Assembly (NCBI GenBank): GCA_934149405.1
Contig: CAKPEV010000001.1
Coordinates: forward strand, 62,001-126,000
Source: an uncultured Clostridia bacterium
GTDB lineage: Bacteria > Bacillota > Clostridia > TANB77 > UBA1234
Direction: 5' to 3'
DNA length: 64,000 nt
Shown: positions 1 through 10,169 of the stretch, piece by piece
How positions within the stretch are numbered: the first letter of the stretch is position 1
Layout of the letters: every line of letters starts with the position of its first letter
Translations under genes and position numbers: made by a program
The notes under the pieces: generated by a model
The model's input: only the letters and a program-made list of their open reading frames with translations
Database searches by the model: none
Told to the model about the DNA's origin: nothing

Positions 1-2007
1 TTGCTCTTTTATCCTTCTTAGTTCCGCCGAATTACTCCTAGATAATCTATCTAATATTTTTATTGCGTCTTTTTGCATGCCTTTATCTATACTTCTTACC
101 ACTTTTATTGTTTCATCATTAAAACTCAATAATGTTTCTATATTTTCTTTACTTAATGATTGTGATAAGACAACTTTAAATATATTCGCCATATTTAATT
201 GAAGGTTTGGATCATTTATATCTTGACCTTCAAATAGGTATCTCTCCGGATTTTTTGTTGCTTTTATTAATTCTATTATTCTATTCCAATCATACCTCAA
301 CCCTAACTCTTTTAATTTTTCTGGGGTTAAGTATTCTTCTACTTTGCCTGTTGCTTTTATTAATTCTGTTATTGCCCAACTACCATTCCAATGCAAGCTA
401 AATTCAGCCAATTTTTCTGGGGTTAAGTACTCTTCTATCTTTCCTGTTACTTTTATTATATTTGCCATGCTAAATACAAGATTTGGATTATTTATATCTT
501 GACATTCAAATAGGTATCTCTCCGGATTTTTTGTTGCTTTTATTAAGTCTGTTATTACCAAACCATTATTCTGCAATCCAAATTCAGCCAATTTTTCTGG
601 GGTTAAGTATTCTTCTACTTTGCCTGTTAATTTTATTATATTCGCCATATTTAATAGAAGGGTTGGATCATTTATATTTTGCCATTCGAATAGGTACTTT
701 TCTGGATTTTGAGTTGCTCTTATTAACTTTGTTATTGCATTATCATTATTCTTCAACCCTAACTCTTTTAATTTTTCTGGGGTTAAGTATTCTTCTATTT
801 TTCCTGTTCCTTTTATTATATTTGCCATGTTTAATTGAAGTTTTGGATCATTTATATCTTGTCCCTCGAATAAGTATCTCTCTGGATTATTTGTTGCTTT
901 TATTAATTCTTCTATTGCATATGCCTTATCCTCCAACCATAACTCTTCTAATTTTTCTGGTGTTAAATATTCTTCTATTCTTCCCGTTGCTTTTATTAAA
1001 TTTTTTATTACATTTGTATTATAGTTCAACCCTAACTCAGCTAATTTTTCTGGGGTTAAGTATTCTTCTATTTTTCCTGTTGCTTTTATTAATTCTATTA
1101 TTCTATTCCAATCATACCTCAACCCTAACTCTTTTAATTTTTCTGGGGTTAAGTATTCTTCTACTTTGCCTGTTAATTTTATTAATTCTGTTATTTCATA
1201 TTCGTCAGACCTCAACCCTAACTCTTCTAATTTTTCCGAAGTTAAATATTCTTCTATTCTTCCCGTTGATTTTATTATATTCGCCATATTTAATTTGAGA
1301 CCTGAATCATTTATGTTTTGTCCATCAAATAAGTATTTTTCTGGATTATTTGTTGCTTTTATTAATTCTATTATTCTATTCCAATCAGACCTCAACCCTA
1401 ACTCTTTTAATTTTTCTGGGGTTAAGTATTCTTCTATTTTTCCTGTTGCTTTTATTAATTCTGTTATTCTATTCCAATCAGACCTCAACCCTAACTCTTT
1501 TAATTTTTCTGGGGTTAAGTATTCTTCTACTCTTCCTGTTGCTTTTATTAATTCTGTTATTTCATATTTATCATTCCTCAACCCTAACTCTTCTAATTTT
1601 TCCGAAGTTAAATATTCTTCTATTCTTCCCGTTGATTTTATTATATTCGCCATATTTAATTTGAGACCTGAATCATTTATGTCTTGTCCATCAAATAAGT
1701 ATTTTTCCGGATTATTTGTTGCTTTTATTAATTCTGTTATTTCATATTTATCATCCATCAACCCTAGCTCGGCTAATTTTTCTGGTGTCAAATATTTTTC
1801 TACTTTTCCTGTTCCTTTCATCATATCTACTAAGAAATATTCATATCCATAACCAATTAAATCAAGATCTTTTAAGTGTTGAATATTTGATAAATATTTT
1901 TCTAGTTGCTTTTCCTTATTATCTGTTATACATTTTTCAATTTTTTTTATTTCACTGTTTCTTTTATACTCTTTTATTTTTATATTTAATTTGTTTACAA
2001 ATCTCAT
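1..2007 (-). CDS. Solenoid-repeat protein, paralogue of the neighbouring nucleotidyltransferase protein (3' end outside window)
   Basis: The frame is open from an ATG at 2007 to the window edge, 669 codons. The start has an AAGGTGGGG ribosome binding site like that of the paralogue upstream. After about 60 residues the protein is made of units of about 30 residues with the core ELIKATGKIEEYLTPEKL. Some units carry an insert of the type NPEKYLFDGQDIND. The last visible residues (KILDRLSRSNSAELRRIKEQ) match the point in the 2143-6130 paralogue where its repeats end, so a similar C-terminal half, possibly a nucleotidyltransferase, probably lies beyond the window. The repeats look all-helical. 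I do not recognise a named family and infer only a scaffold or binding role. No in-frame CGG codon is visible. Confidence 0.8.
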   Translation of the reverse strand, partial: MRFVNKLNIKIKEYKRNSEIKKIEKCITDNKEKQLEKYLSNIQHLKDLDLIGYGYEYFLVDMMKGTGKVEKYLTPEKLAELGLMDDKYEITELIKATNNPEKYLFDGQDINDSGLKLNMANIIKSTGRIEEYLTSEKLEELGLRNDKYEITELIKATGRVEEYLTPEKLKELGLRSDWNRITELIKATGKIEEYLTPEKLKELGLRSDWNRIIELIKATNNPEKYLFDGQNINDSGLKLNMANIIKSTGRIEEYLTSEKLEELGLRSDEYEITELIKLTGKVEEYLTPEKLKELGLRYDWNRIIELIKATGKIEEYLTPEKLAELGLNYNTNVIKNLIKATGRIEEYLTPEKLEELWLEDKAYAIEELIKATNNPERYLFEGQDINDPKLQLNMANIIKGTGKIEEYLTPEKLKELGLKNNDNAITKLIRATQNPEKYLFEWQNINDPTLLLNMANIIKLTGKVEEYLTPEKLAEFGLQNNGLVITDLIKATKNPERYLFECQDINNPNLVFSMANIIKVTGKIEEYLTPEKLAEFSLHWNGSWAITELIKATGKVEEYLTPEKLKELGLRYDWNRIIELIKATKNPERYLFEGQDINDPNLQLNMANIFKVVLSQSLSKENIETLLSFNDETIKVVRSIDKGMQKDAIKILDRLSRSNSAELRRIKEQ
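185..1850 (-). repeat. Near-identical tandem coding repeats
   Basis: Within the partial gene, units of about 90 and 180 bases recur with very few changes. Examples are the segments around 300-330, 770-800, 1130-1160, 1400-1430 and 1500-1530. The repeat is in frame and encodes the solenoid units. The high base identity, higher than in the paralogue at 4.6-5.5 kb, points to recent expansion or ongoing recombination. Confidence 0.8.
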
Positions 2008-2142
2008 AATATTCCCCACCTTCTTCTTTAGTTACAACAACATTTTCCTACATTTAAATTTTAACATATTCCCACATTTTTGGTATCGTTTTTTTATTAT
2101 CGCATTCTATTTCTCGTATGCTTTTTAATTTAAACATACTCT

Positions 2143-5100
2143 TTATTTTGATTCTCCAATTTCAGATTTATCTAATTTATTTCCTTTTTCCAATACTGAT
2201 GCAACCGCTTCCATGTATTTCTTGTCAAATAAAATGCTAGTATCTTGGCTAACTATTTCTTCGACTCCTATTTTCACTTTTGAAGTTTTGTCTGCTTCTT
2301 CTCTAAAGTTTTCCGCCATTTTTTCTTTCGAATCAATTCTTTCTATTAAGTTTGCCAAGCCTTCTCGCATCTTTTTATATCCTTCTTCGTTCATGTTATA
2401 AACAAAGTTATCATGTGGATAGGAATCTTTTTCTGACGATGTATGATTTTCTCCAAAATCCCATACTGCGTACTGATTTTGAAATTCAGATAAGCTTTCG
2501 CACTTTTCTGCAACTGCCATAAAATCTCTTGCTGCTTTTTCAAATGAACCTCCATTTTGTAGTACCCAATTTTCTATTCCTACTGCTCCAAATCCTCCTC
2601 TTGTATCTTCTTTTCCTGGTTCTGGTGCAGCTGCATTTTGTTTTTTATATGCTCCTATTCTTTTAAAGTAAGATTTTGCCGTCAAGATATTTGCAACAAC
2701 ATATTTGTAATCCTCTTCGCTTTGATTTTTTATTGTCGCTAACCTATCTTTCACACATTCATCCGTACTGTATTCTATCTCGTCTGTTCTCTCTGTAAAG
2801 CTTAAGTCTATATCCACATCATCTTCCAATCCATTTATTTTTACGCCTTTGTATCTAAATCCACTACCTATTTCAGTATTGTCTTTTGGTTTCTCAATTT
2901 TTCCGCAAAGCCTCTCTTAAACTATTTTTAAATTCCGTTGGATTGTCGTTCAGTATCTTGTCCATTCTTACCATATAATCAAAGTCTCCATCGCCTGGCA
3001 TATTAGTGCCTCTGCCAGTTGAACCTGTGTCTATAAACTCTACAATTCCTGGTTTCAAATCTGTTCTTCTTTCATCAGATAACGTATAACCATTCTTATT
3101 TACTGCTTCTTCTAGTGTTTTTAATATTTTTTCTTGCTTATTTTTTGCATTTTGCATACTTCTATCTACGAGCTCAAGTATGCCTGACATTTCTGGTTTT
3201 TTAGCCGTTTCATCCAGTTCAAAATGTTTTTCTCCATAATGAGATAATCCTTGCATTTTCTCTCTAAAACTTTCGTACATCTCTTTTGTATAAACAACTT
3301 TTCCATCGTTATCTACAATCGGTATATAAAATCCATTAAGTGCAATCTCTAGTCCAAGTTTATCCACATATTTATCTGCAATAATACATTTTATATTTTC
3401 TGAACCTATTCCCATACTTATTCCGTATGCTGTGCCAGAATTGTGACAGACTTCTTTTTTATCCTTATCTTGTTTTAGTAGTTCAATATTTTCTTTGCTT
3501 ACTTCATTATTTTGATTTCTTGTTTCTACAAAATTATCTTTTGAGAAAACAAGCATTATTTTGCCTAGTTTTTTGCCATCAATAACTGACAATATGTATC
3601 CATCAGCAACCTCTAACGATTTTAATGTCTCATCAAGTGTTTTACCTACTTTTGTAACTTTTTCAACATCTGTATCTAGTGGCGTAGCATCACTCATTGC
3701 ATTTCCCCCTAAGAAATCTTTTGCCAATATACCTCGTTGAAGCATTGAAGGAAAATATTCTGTATTTACGATTCCTTTAACAAAATCGCCTTCCTCTATA
3801 TTTATGTTTTCTCTCTTCGAAAATTCTGTATTTCGTTCATCAGCTTTTTCCCTTGATTTTTTCATTATTTCTTTCGCTTGTGCAAGGCTTCTTATTTCTG
3901 CCCTATATGCAAACATTCTAACTAATCTATCTGGCATTTCTGCTTTTACAATATCCATTCTAAATAACTTCGCCAATTCATTTATATCTTTTTCTATATC
4001 GCCTACATTTTCTCTTTTTTCTTCTTTGTTTGATTGATTATATACAAAATTTAATATTTCGTTATATTTTGTAATAGTTTCCCTTTCATTTTTCGCAAGA
4101 TTTTGAGCTTTAACCTCACCATTTCTAATCTTTTTAAATATTTCATTTCCTTGCTCTATTGTTTCTATGTAATCTCTCAAATTTCTGCTATTGGATTCTA
4201 TAGCACTCATAAGAAGACTTGTAAAAATCATGTTCTTTTTTTCACTTGTAGTTGCCTCTTTTAGTGATGGTATATTTCCGACAGAAGCATCTTGCATTTT
4301 TGTATCTTCACCAAGAAGATTTGGATGCAATTCTTTAAACACCAAATAAAGTTTGCCAACATCCGGAATGTTAGAAGTTAAATATATATTTTCAATTGAA
4401 TTTAGCGTTTTTTCATATGTTTCCGGCTCTTTCTCTAATATTTGCAATGCCATTTGCTCTTTTATCCTTCTTAGTTCTGCCGAATTACTTCTAGATAATC
4501 TATCTAATATTTTTATTGCATCTTTTTGTTTACTTTCATCTACATTGCTTAGTGCATTTATTGTTTCATTGTTGAATTTCAATACTGTTTCTATATCTTC
4601 TTTAGTCAATGATTGTGCCAGAATGCCTTTCACTACATTTGCCATTTCCAATTGAAGGTTTGGATCATTTATATCTTGTCCTTCAAATAGGTATCTTTCC
4701 GGATTTTTTGTTGTTTTTATTAATTCTGTTATTACATAATCATTACTCTGTAATCCAAATTCAGCTAATTTTTCTGGTGTCAAATATTCTTCTATTCTCG
4801 TTGCTCCTTTTATTATATTTGACATATTCAACTGAAGATTTGAATCATTTATATCCTGCCATTTAAATAAATACCTTTCAGGATTATTTGTTGCCATTAT
4901 CAATTTTCTTATTGCGTCTGTATCATATTGTAATCCAAATTCATTCAATCTTTCTGGTGTCAAGTATTCTTCCAACTTTCCTGTTACTTTTATTAGTTCT
5001 AATATCGCATCTGTATTATATTGTAGACCATATTCAGCCAATTTTTGGGGTTCTAAATATTCTTCTATATTTCCCGTCGCTTTTATTAGTTCTGCCATTG

Positions 5101-6130
5101 CAACATAATCCTGATTTAGTCCAAACTTATCCAACTTTTCAAGTGTTAAATATTCTTCTATTCTTCCCGTTCCTTTTATTATATTTGCCATGCTCAATTG
5201 AAGATTTGGATTATTTATATCTTGTCCATCAAATAAGTATTTTTTTGGATTCTTAGTTAATCTTATTAATTCTTTCACTTCTGGCGAATCAACATTTAAT
5301 TCATATTCAACTATCTTTTCTGGTGTCAAATATTCCTCTATTCTTCCTGTTGCTTTTATTGCATTCGCTACACTTAATTTAAAACTCAATTCATTGTCAC
5401 TTAAATTTTGTCCACTAAGCAAATAATTTTCTGGATTTTTAGACGCTTTTATTAGTCTAACATTTGGAATCCCATGCATGCCTAATTCATACAATTTTTC
5501 CGGTGTTAAATATTTATCTACTTCTCCTGTTGCAAGTATTAAATCCATTGTGCTATCAATAGTTAAGCCAAGCTCTATAAGTAATTCCGGTTTTTTCAAA
5601 TATTCTTCCGCTTTACCAGACTCTATAATCAACTCTGAAATCTCATAACTACTTATTTCAAATCTTTTAAGCTTTTCTATATCTTTTAAATACTTTTCTA
5701 TTTTGCCAGTAGATTTTATTAGTTCTACAACATCGAACTCGCTTAACTCAATATTTTTGTATTTTTCTGGTTCATCTAAATATTCTTCTGCTTTATCTGC
5801 AGCCAGTATAATGTATAGTCCGTATCCGTTTTTTATCATCTCTTCATTATTTAGATATTCTTCAACTTTGCCAGTATCTTTTATCCACTCGACCATAATT
5901 CGGCCTAATTCTTTTGCATCATCATCTGAAAAATTCTTTTCATCTATAAAAATATCTAATATATCCTTAAATTTTTCAAAATTCTCAACATATGTAATCG
6001 ACTCACCTGCAACCTTTATAAGCTCACCAACTTGTGAAATACTACATCCAATTTCTTTTAAGCTTTCTGGCTTTTCCAAATATTCTTTTATTACTTCTTT
6101 TGGACTATTTATAAGAGTTTCAAAATCCAT
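2143..6130 (-). CDS. Solenoid-repeat protein with C-terminal nucleotidyltransferase domain, +1 shift at CGG
   Basis: The product is about 1,328 residues if the C at 2905 is skipped. Residues 1-500 are helical solenoid repeats (IEEYLTPEKLAEFGL type). A middle region of unknown fold follows. The C-terminus shows the polymerase-beta-type nucleotidyltransferase signature: GSTGRGT, then DFD eleven residues after GS. A third acidic strand (GLEDDVDIDLSF) and a helical region with GGFGAVGIENWVLQNGG follow, as in the C-terminal lobes of CCA-adding or OAS-like enzymes. Translated without a shift, the protein stops two codons after CGG, just after the DFD motif, and loses the third catalytic acid. The remainder would be a 228-residue ORF (2143-2829). 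Substrate is unknown. The start at 6130 has an AAGGTGGG site. Confidence 0.75.
2902..2905 (-). other. Putative +1 recoding site CGGA in the nucleotidyltransferase gene
   Basis: The upstream frame reads TTG CGG AAA AAT TGA. Omitting the C gives TTG GGA AAA ATT GAG, which enters the frame of the catalytic C-terminal half. An extra A in the following A5 run would also explain the break. The coincidence with CGG at six other breaks favours the C. Confidence 0.65.
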
Positions 6131-6223
6131 AAATGTTTCCCACCTTTATCTTTTGTTATTGTTTTTCTACAATAATTTATCTCTCAATTTTATTCTGTTT
6201 TTCAGCACTCTTACTTATATTTT

Positions 6224-6775
6224 CTAATCTTTATCCCTCTTTATTTGCTTGATATACCTATCCTCTTCCGAATATATACATCCACAATATTTTTGCATAT
6301 AAAGTCCTGCATCTCTTGCCATTTGTTGGCCTATTCTAAAGCCTTCTCTAAAGTCTTGATACAAAAATTCTATTTGATACTTCCTAGCCATTTCGTTTGC
6401 CACTTTTATTATTAACTCATGCTTTTGATATGGACTTACTAATAAGGTTGTGCTAAATGCTTCATATCCGTGTTCTTTTGCGTATTTTGCGGTGTATTCA
6501 AGTCTTGATTCATAGCAATATAAACAACGGCCATCTATGTTGCTAGAAACATTTTTTGTGAATTCTCTTATTCCATAATTTTCTTCGATTATAAGTGGAA
6601 GATTTATTTGCTTAGCATATTCTTTTAAAGTATCTCTTCTCATTTTGTATTCTGTATATGGGTGAATATTAGGATTATACCAAAGTGATGTTATATCATC
6701 GTATCCATCTTTTCTTAATTTATCTACAACATATGTTGAGCATGGTGCACAACATGTATGCAACAATATTTTCAT
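6224..6775 (-). CDS. queH: Epoxyqueuosine reductase QueH
   Basis: A 183-residue member of the QueH (DUF208) family, which performs the last step of queuosine synthesis by reducing epoxyqueuosine in tRNA. Visible cysteine pairs include HTCCAPC at the N-terminus, GRCLYCYESR in the middle and KYCGCIY near the C-terminus, the expected metal and iron-sulfur ligands. The ATG lies one base after the ruvB stop. Its GGAGG site is inside the 3' end of ruvB, so the two genes are co-transcribed and probably translationally coupled. Confidence 0.93.
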   Translation of the reverse strand: MKILLHTCCAPCSTYVVDKLRKDGYDDITSLWYNPNIHPYTEYKMRRDTLKEYAKQINLPLIIEENYGIREFTKNVSSNIDGRCLYCYESRLEYTAKYAKEHGYEAFSTTLLVSPYQKHELIIKVANEMARKYQIEFLYQDFREGFRIGQQMARDAGLYMQKYCGCIYSEEDRYIKQIKRDKD

Positions 6776-6776
6776 T

Positions 6777-7820
6777 TTATTCGTCCTCCAAATTCATTTG
6801 TTCATACCTACTACCTGTATCTACTGCTATTCCAAGATGTTTATATGCTTCTACTGTGGCCGTTCTTCCTCTTGGTGTTCTATTTAAAAAGCCCATTTGC
6901 ATTAAGTATGGCTCGTATACATCTTCGATTGTATCTATATCTTCGCCTATTGCTGATGCTAATGTTTCTACTCCTACAGGCCCACCAGCAAATTTTTTAA
7001 TTATTGTTTCTAGCATTGTTCTATCTATATTATCTAAACCAAGCTTGTCTATCTCTAAGCTTGATAAAGCTACATCTGCTATTTCATCTGTTATTACACC
7101 ATCGCCTTGAACCTGAGCAAAATCTCTAACTCTTTTTAATAGTCTATTTGCTATTCTAGGTGTTCCTCTAGAGCGCGATGCGATTTCATATGCGCCTTTA
7201 TCTGTTATTTCAATTTTTAATATTCCTGCAGAACGTTTTACTATCGTCTTTAATTCTTCATTTGAGTATAATTCTAGACGATGTATTATTCCAAATCTAT
7301 CTCTAAGTGGAGATGACAAACTTCCCACTTTAGTTGTTGCACCTATTAGTGTAAATTTAGGCAAGTCAAGTCTTATAGACCTTGCACTTGGGCCTTTTCC
7401 TATTATTATATCTAGTGCAAAATCCTCCAATGCTGGATACAATATTTCTTCTACACTTCTATTTAATCTATGAATTTCATCAATAAACAAAACATCGCCT
7501 GGTGCTAAGTTTGTAAGAAGTGCTGCTAGATCTCCTTGCTTTTCTATTGCTGGACCAGATGTTATTCTAATATTTGCATTCATTTCATTCGCAATTATAT
7601 TAGAAAGCGTTGTCTTACCAAGTCCAGGAGGACCATACAATAGCGTATGGTCTAATGTTTCGCCTCTCTTTTTGGCTGCTTCTATATATATTTTCATATT
7701 TTCTTTTACTTTTTCTTGTCCTATATAATCATCTAATACTCTAGGTCTCAAGCTAACTTCAATATCATTATCTTCATTTTCTAGCCCTGGACATACAATT
7801 CTTTCTTCTTGGTTATCCAT
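6777..7820 (-). CDS. ruvB: Holliday junction branch migration helicase RuvB
   Basis: 347 residues, the normal length. RuvB is the AAA+ ring motor that drives Holliday-junction branch migration with RuvA. Visible motifs are Walker A GPPGLGKTTL, Walker B LFIDEIHRLN, sensor IGATTKVGSLSSPLRDRFG and the C-terminal winged-helix region with GPVGVETLA. The start is preceded by GGAGG. No ruvA or ruvC is next to it; queH follows directly. Confidence 0.97.
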   Translation of the reverse strand: MDNQEERIVCPGLENEDNDIEVSLRPRVLDDYIGQEKVKENMKIYIEAAKKRGETLDHTLLYGPPGLGKTTLSNIIANEMNANIRITSGPAIEKQGDLAALLTNLAPGDVLFIDEIHRLNRSVEEILYPALEDFALDIIIGKGPSARSIRLDLPKFTLIGATTKVGSLSSPLRDRFGIIHRLELYSNEELKTIVKRSAGILKIEITDKGAYEIASRSRGTPRIANRLLKRVRDFAQVQGDGVITDEIADVALSSLEIDKLGLDNIDRTMLETIIKKFAGGPVGVETLASAIGEDIDTIEDVYEPYLMQMGFLNRTPRGRTATVEAYKHLGIAVDTGSRYEQMNLEDE

Positions 7821-8030
7821 GTTTTACCTCCAAATCGCACATTTTCCAACAACATTATATACTAATTATTACTACATTTCATCAAAAATGCGAAAATTTG
7901 ATTGATTTTTGTTTTGCATTGATATATAATTTCGATATAAGATTTAGATATAGATTTTTGTTCTTCTTTTAAAATAAGTGGAAAATTTATCTTTATTGAA
8001 AATCCATTTTTTAAAAGGAGGTAACTATAC

Positions 8031-8192
8031 ATGGAATACACAGATAAGACTTTAACTTGCAAAGATTGTGGAGCTGAATTCACATTTACAGCTGGTGAAC
8101 AAGCTTTTTATGCTGAAAAAGGTTTTGAGAACGAACCAACAAGATGCAAAGCTTGCAGAATAGCTAAGAAAAATGCTTTCAAAAGAAATTAA
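8031..8192 (+). CDS. Small zinc-ribbon protein
   Basis: 53 residues (MEYTDKTLTCKDCGAEFTF...). Two Cys pairs (CKDC and CKAC, about 25 residues apart) form a zinc ribbon of the type found in many Firmicutes as a stand-alone probable-zinc-ribbon protein. The AAAGGAGG site is excellent and a terminator follows directly, so it is probably a well-expressed single gene. The molecular role is unknown. The overlapping minus-strand frame in this region has no ribosome binding site and is not supported. Confidence 0.85.
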   Translation: MEYTDKTLTCKDCGAEFTFTAGEQAFYAEKGFENEPTRCKACRIAKKNAFKRN

Positions 8193-8202
8193 TTAAATAT
8201 CA

Positions 8203-8236
8203 AAAAAGGAACTCAAATAGAGTTCCTTTTTATTTT
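8203..8236. terminator. Hairpin terminator, probably bidirectional
   Basis: AAGGAACTC pairs with GAGTTCCTT around a 5-base loop, flanked by A and T runs. It serves the zinc-ribbon gene and the convergent LemA-like gene, whose stop lies in its T run. Confidence 0.85.
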
Positions 8237-8721
8237 TGCATAACTTTATACGTATCTAACGGTTTCATTTTTATAACTTTCAAGCACACAAAATTATGCT
8301 TTACCAAATTGTTATTATACTTTTCCACAGTTTCATTGTACTTCGCTCTCAAAGTCTTCAATTCACTTTCTGTTTTCAAAATTGTATTAAATAATTGCGA
8401 GGAAATACTGTTTAACTTTGCTTTGTTGATCTCAGAGTATGCCGCTTTTAGTTCTTTATTTAATTTCACATCTGACTTAATTGCATTATTATATGAACTT
8501 TCAAAATTCAATCTTCTTTCTTCCACAAAAGATAAAATCTTATTTGCGTCTATCGTATTTTTTAATTCCGGTAATAATTTCAAAAGCAAAGCATCTCTTG
8601 TACTTAAAAATTTCTTTAAAGTCATAAAAGTTTTTCTAACTTCTATAAAATCTTTCAAATATACCCTATAAAAAACATATATTAATGTAACAACTACCAT
8701 TATTAATATCTTCCAAACCAT
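8230..8721 (-). CDS. LemA-like membrane-anchored coiled-coil protein
   Basis: 163 residues. One N-terminal membrane segment (residues 3-20) is followed by long helices. The late motif RAKYNETVEKYNNNL resembles the LemA-family pattern ARxxYNxxVxxYN. The family occurs in many bacteria and its function is unclear. The ATG overlaps the stop of the upstream hydrolase (TAATG), so the two are translationally coupled. The family assignment rests on the N-terminal anchor and this motif only. Confidence 0.55.
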   Translation of the reverse strand: MVWKILIMVVVTLIYVFYRVYLKDFIEVRKTFMTLKKFLSTRDALLLKLLPELKNTIDANKILSFVEERRLNFESSYNNAIKSDVKLNKELKAAYSEINKAKLNSISSQLFNTILKTESELKTLRAKYNETVEKYNNNLVKHNFVCLKVIKMKPLDTYKVMQK

Positions 8722-9668
8722 TACTCTTCTCCGAATCTCACAAGTTCAATCCAATCAAGAATGTCCTTGTATACTTGTTTTTTATTACGTTCTCTCAACA
8801 TTTCATGACGACAATCTTTATACAATTTACATGTTATTTCTTTTATCTTTTCGTTCTTGTAAAGTTTAACCGCTCTCTTTACACCAATTCCTTTTTCTCC
8901 AACTGGATCTTGATCTCCTGAGAAAAACAAAATAGGAAGATTTTTAGGCACCGTCTTTATTACTTTGTCTGAATTTGCTATTTTAACCAATTTAAATAAA
9001 TCTCTAAATCCCGATGCTGTAAAAATAAAATCTTGCTTTGGGTCTTCTTCCATCTTCTTAGCCGCCTCTGTATCGCTTGTAGCCCAATCATACTTACACT
9101 TTGAAGCATCAAAGCCTAAGTTAGCAAAATCAAAAAACATACTATTTAATTTTCTACTCCTATATCTTTCTCCTTTTCTGCTTATAATTAAATTTGCCAA
9201 ATTTATCGCAGAATTAATTAGTGGTTGAGGTCCAACAGTACCACAAAGTAAAAGTCCTGTAAGTTCATCCCCATACTTAGCGGCATAACACCTAGCAATC
9301 AATGAGCCCATTGAATGACCAAGTAAAAATAATGGTTCATATGGATACCTTTTTCTCACCTTTGTAGTCATCTTTTTTACATCTTCTATTAGATATTTAT
9401 AACCATCTCTTTCAGCGAAGAAACCTCTTTCACTTTCATATTTTATTGAATCGCCATGACCAATAGCATCATGTCCACAAACAACATATCCATTTTCTAA
9501 AAGAAATTTATAGAATTCAAAATACTTATCAAAATATTCACACATACCATGGCAAAATTGGACAATTCCTTTTACTTTTCTTGCGTCTATTGGGCTTAAA
9601 ATTTTTGCATGTATTGTATTTTTTCCATTTGAACTTTTAAACTTTATTTCCTCAACTTTGTATTCCAT
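8721..9668 (-). CDS. Alpha/beta hydrolase, lysophospholipase/monoacylglycerol lipase type
   Basis: 315 residues of the serine-hydrolase fold (Hydrolase_4 type). Motifs are QFCHGMCEY (oxyanion region), GHDAIGHGDS, nucleophile elbow LGHSMGSL, FFSGDQDPVG for the catalytic Asp, and DCRHEMLRE for the catalytic His. It probably cleaves an ester or lipid substrate in the cytoplasm, as no signal peptide is seen. It is coupled to the LemA-like gene downstream. Confidence 0.88.
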   Translation of the reverse strand: MEYKVEEIKFKSSNGKNTIHAKILSPIDARKVKGIVQFCHGMCEYFDKYFEFYKFLLENGYVVCGHDAIGHGDSIKYESERGFFAERDGYKYLIEDVKKMTTKVRKRYPYEPLFLLGHSMGSLIARCYAAKYGDELTGLLLCGTVGPQPLINSAINLANLIISRKGERYRSRKLNSMFFDFANLGFDASKCKYDWATSDTEAAKKMEEDPKQDFIFTASGFRDLFKLVKIANSDKVIKTVPKNLPILFFSGDQDPVGEKGIGVKRAVKLYKNEKIKEITCKLYKDCRHEMLRERNKKQVYKDILDWIELVRFGEE

Positions 9669-9700
9669 TCTCTCACCTCATATATTATTATAACACAAAC

Positions 9701-9736
9701 TCTAAAAGCTAAAGCCCCTTAAAAAAGGGGCTTTTA
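9701..9736 (-). terminator. Rho-independent terminator of the SpoIIID-like gene
   Basis: AAAGCCCCTT pairs with AAGGGGCTTT, with T-rich sequence following on the minus strand. It lies directly downstream of the gene at 9745. Confidence 0.8.
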
Positions 9737-9744
9737 TTCGTAAT

Positions 9745-10017
9745 CTAAAGTTGTCGCATAAGTTCATATCTTCTTTTCGTCGCCATTCCACCACGTAAGT
9801 GCCGTTCTTTCTTGTTTTTTTCTAACACTTTTCTTACCTCAAGTGCTAACAATGAATTAGTCTCGAACAAAATCCCCGTTACATAGTCGAAAACCTTGCT
9901 CTTGCTGCAGTTAAAACTTTCCGCTGTCGACCGAACTGTAGCCTCGTTTTCTATAATGTACCACGCATACGTTTCGGCTTGTTGCTCCATACATGCTCGA
10001 TAATCACTATTCCTCAT
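9745..10017 (-). CDS. Divergent SpoIIID-type DNA-binding protein
   Basis: 90 residues with the SpoIIID layout: a helix-turn-helix region (TVRSTAESFNCSKSKVFDYV) and a basic tail (ERHLRGGMATKRRYE) that matches the tail of the neighbouring SpoIIID. The GGGAGG site is good. Composition differs from its neighbours, with many CGT/CGA/CGG, GCG and ACG codons. Two CGG codons (9931-9933 and 9802-9804) fall on arginines conserved with the paralogue, so here CGG must be read as arginine to give the conserved protein. This suggests recent acquisition. Confidence 0.75.
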   Translation of the reverse strand: MRNSDYRACMEQQAETYAWYIIENEATVRSTAESFNCSKSKVFDYVTGILFETNSLLALEVRKVLEKNKKERHLRGGMATKRRYELMRQL

Positions 10018-10169
10018 GATTGGTACCTCCCATAATGATAGAAGTTCTTATAGTTTCGACTTACAACCCGATTATATTATTTCTTATATTCAAAGTCAAT
10101 CATATTATGTCGATGTATCAAAAGTTTTATTCTATAATAAAACCTCCCTCATTTTAATATTGAACATTT

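Noticed and set aside
185..1850. CRISPR array
   Set aside because: The repeats are in-frame coding units without unique spacers of constant length.
207..2009. Plus-strand leucine-rich open frames in the left repeat region
   Set aside because: They are mirror frames of the minus-strand solenoid gene, without ribosome binding sites.
2898..2905. Programmed slippage on the A5 run in the nucleotidyltransferase gene
   Set aside because: The direction is +1, which A-run slippage rarely gives, and no slippery heptamer or downstream structure is seen. The shared CGG explains it better.
7862..8083. Minus-strand 73-codon frame opposite the zinc-ribbon gene
   Set aside because: No ribosome binding site, and the plus-strand zinc-ribbon gene is well supported.
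9745..10017. CGG recoding in the SpoIIID-like gene
   Set aside because: Reading the two CGG codons as +1 shifts gives sequence unrelated to SpoIIID, whereas arginine matches conserved positions.
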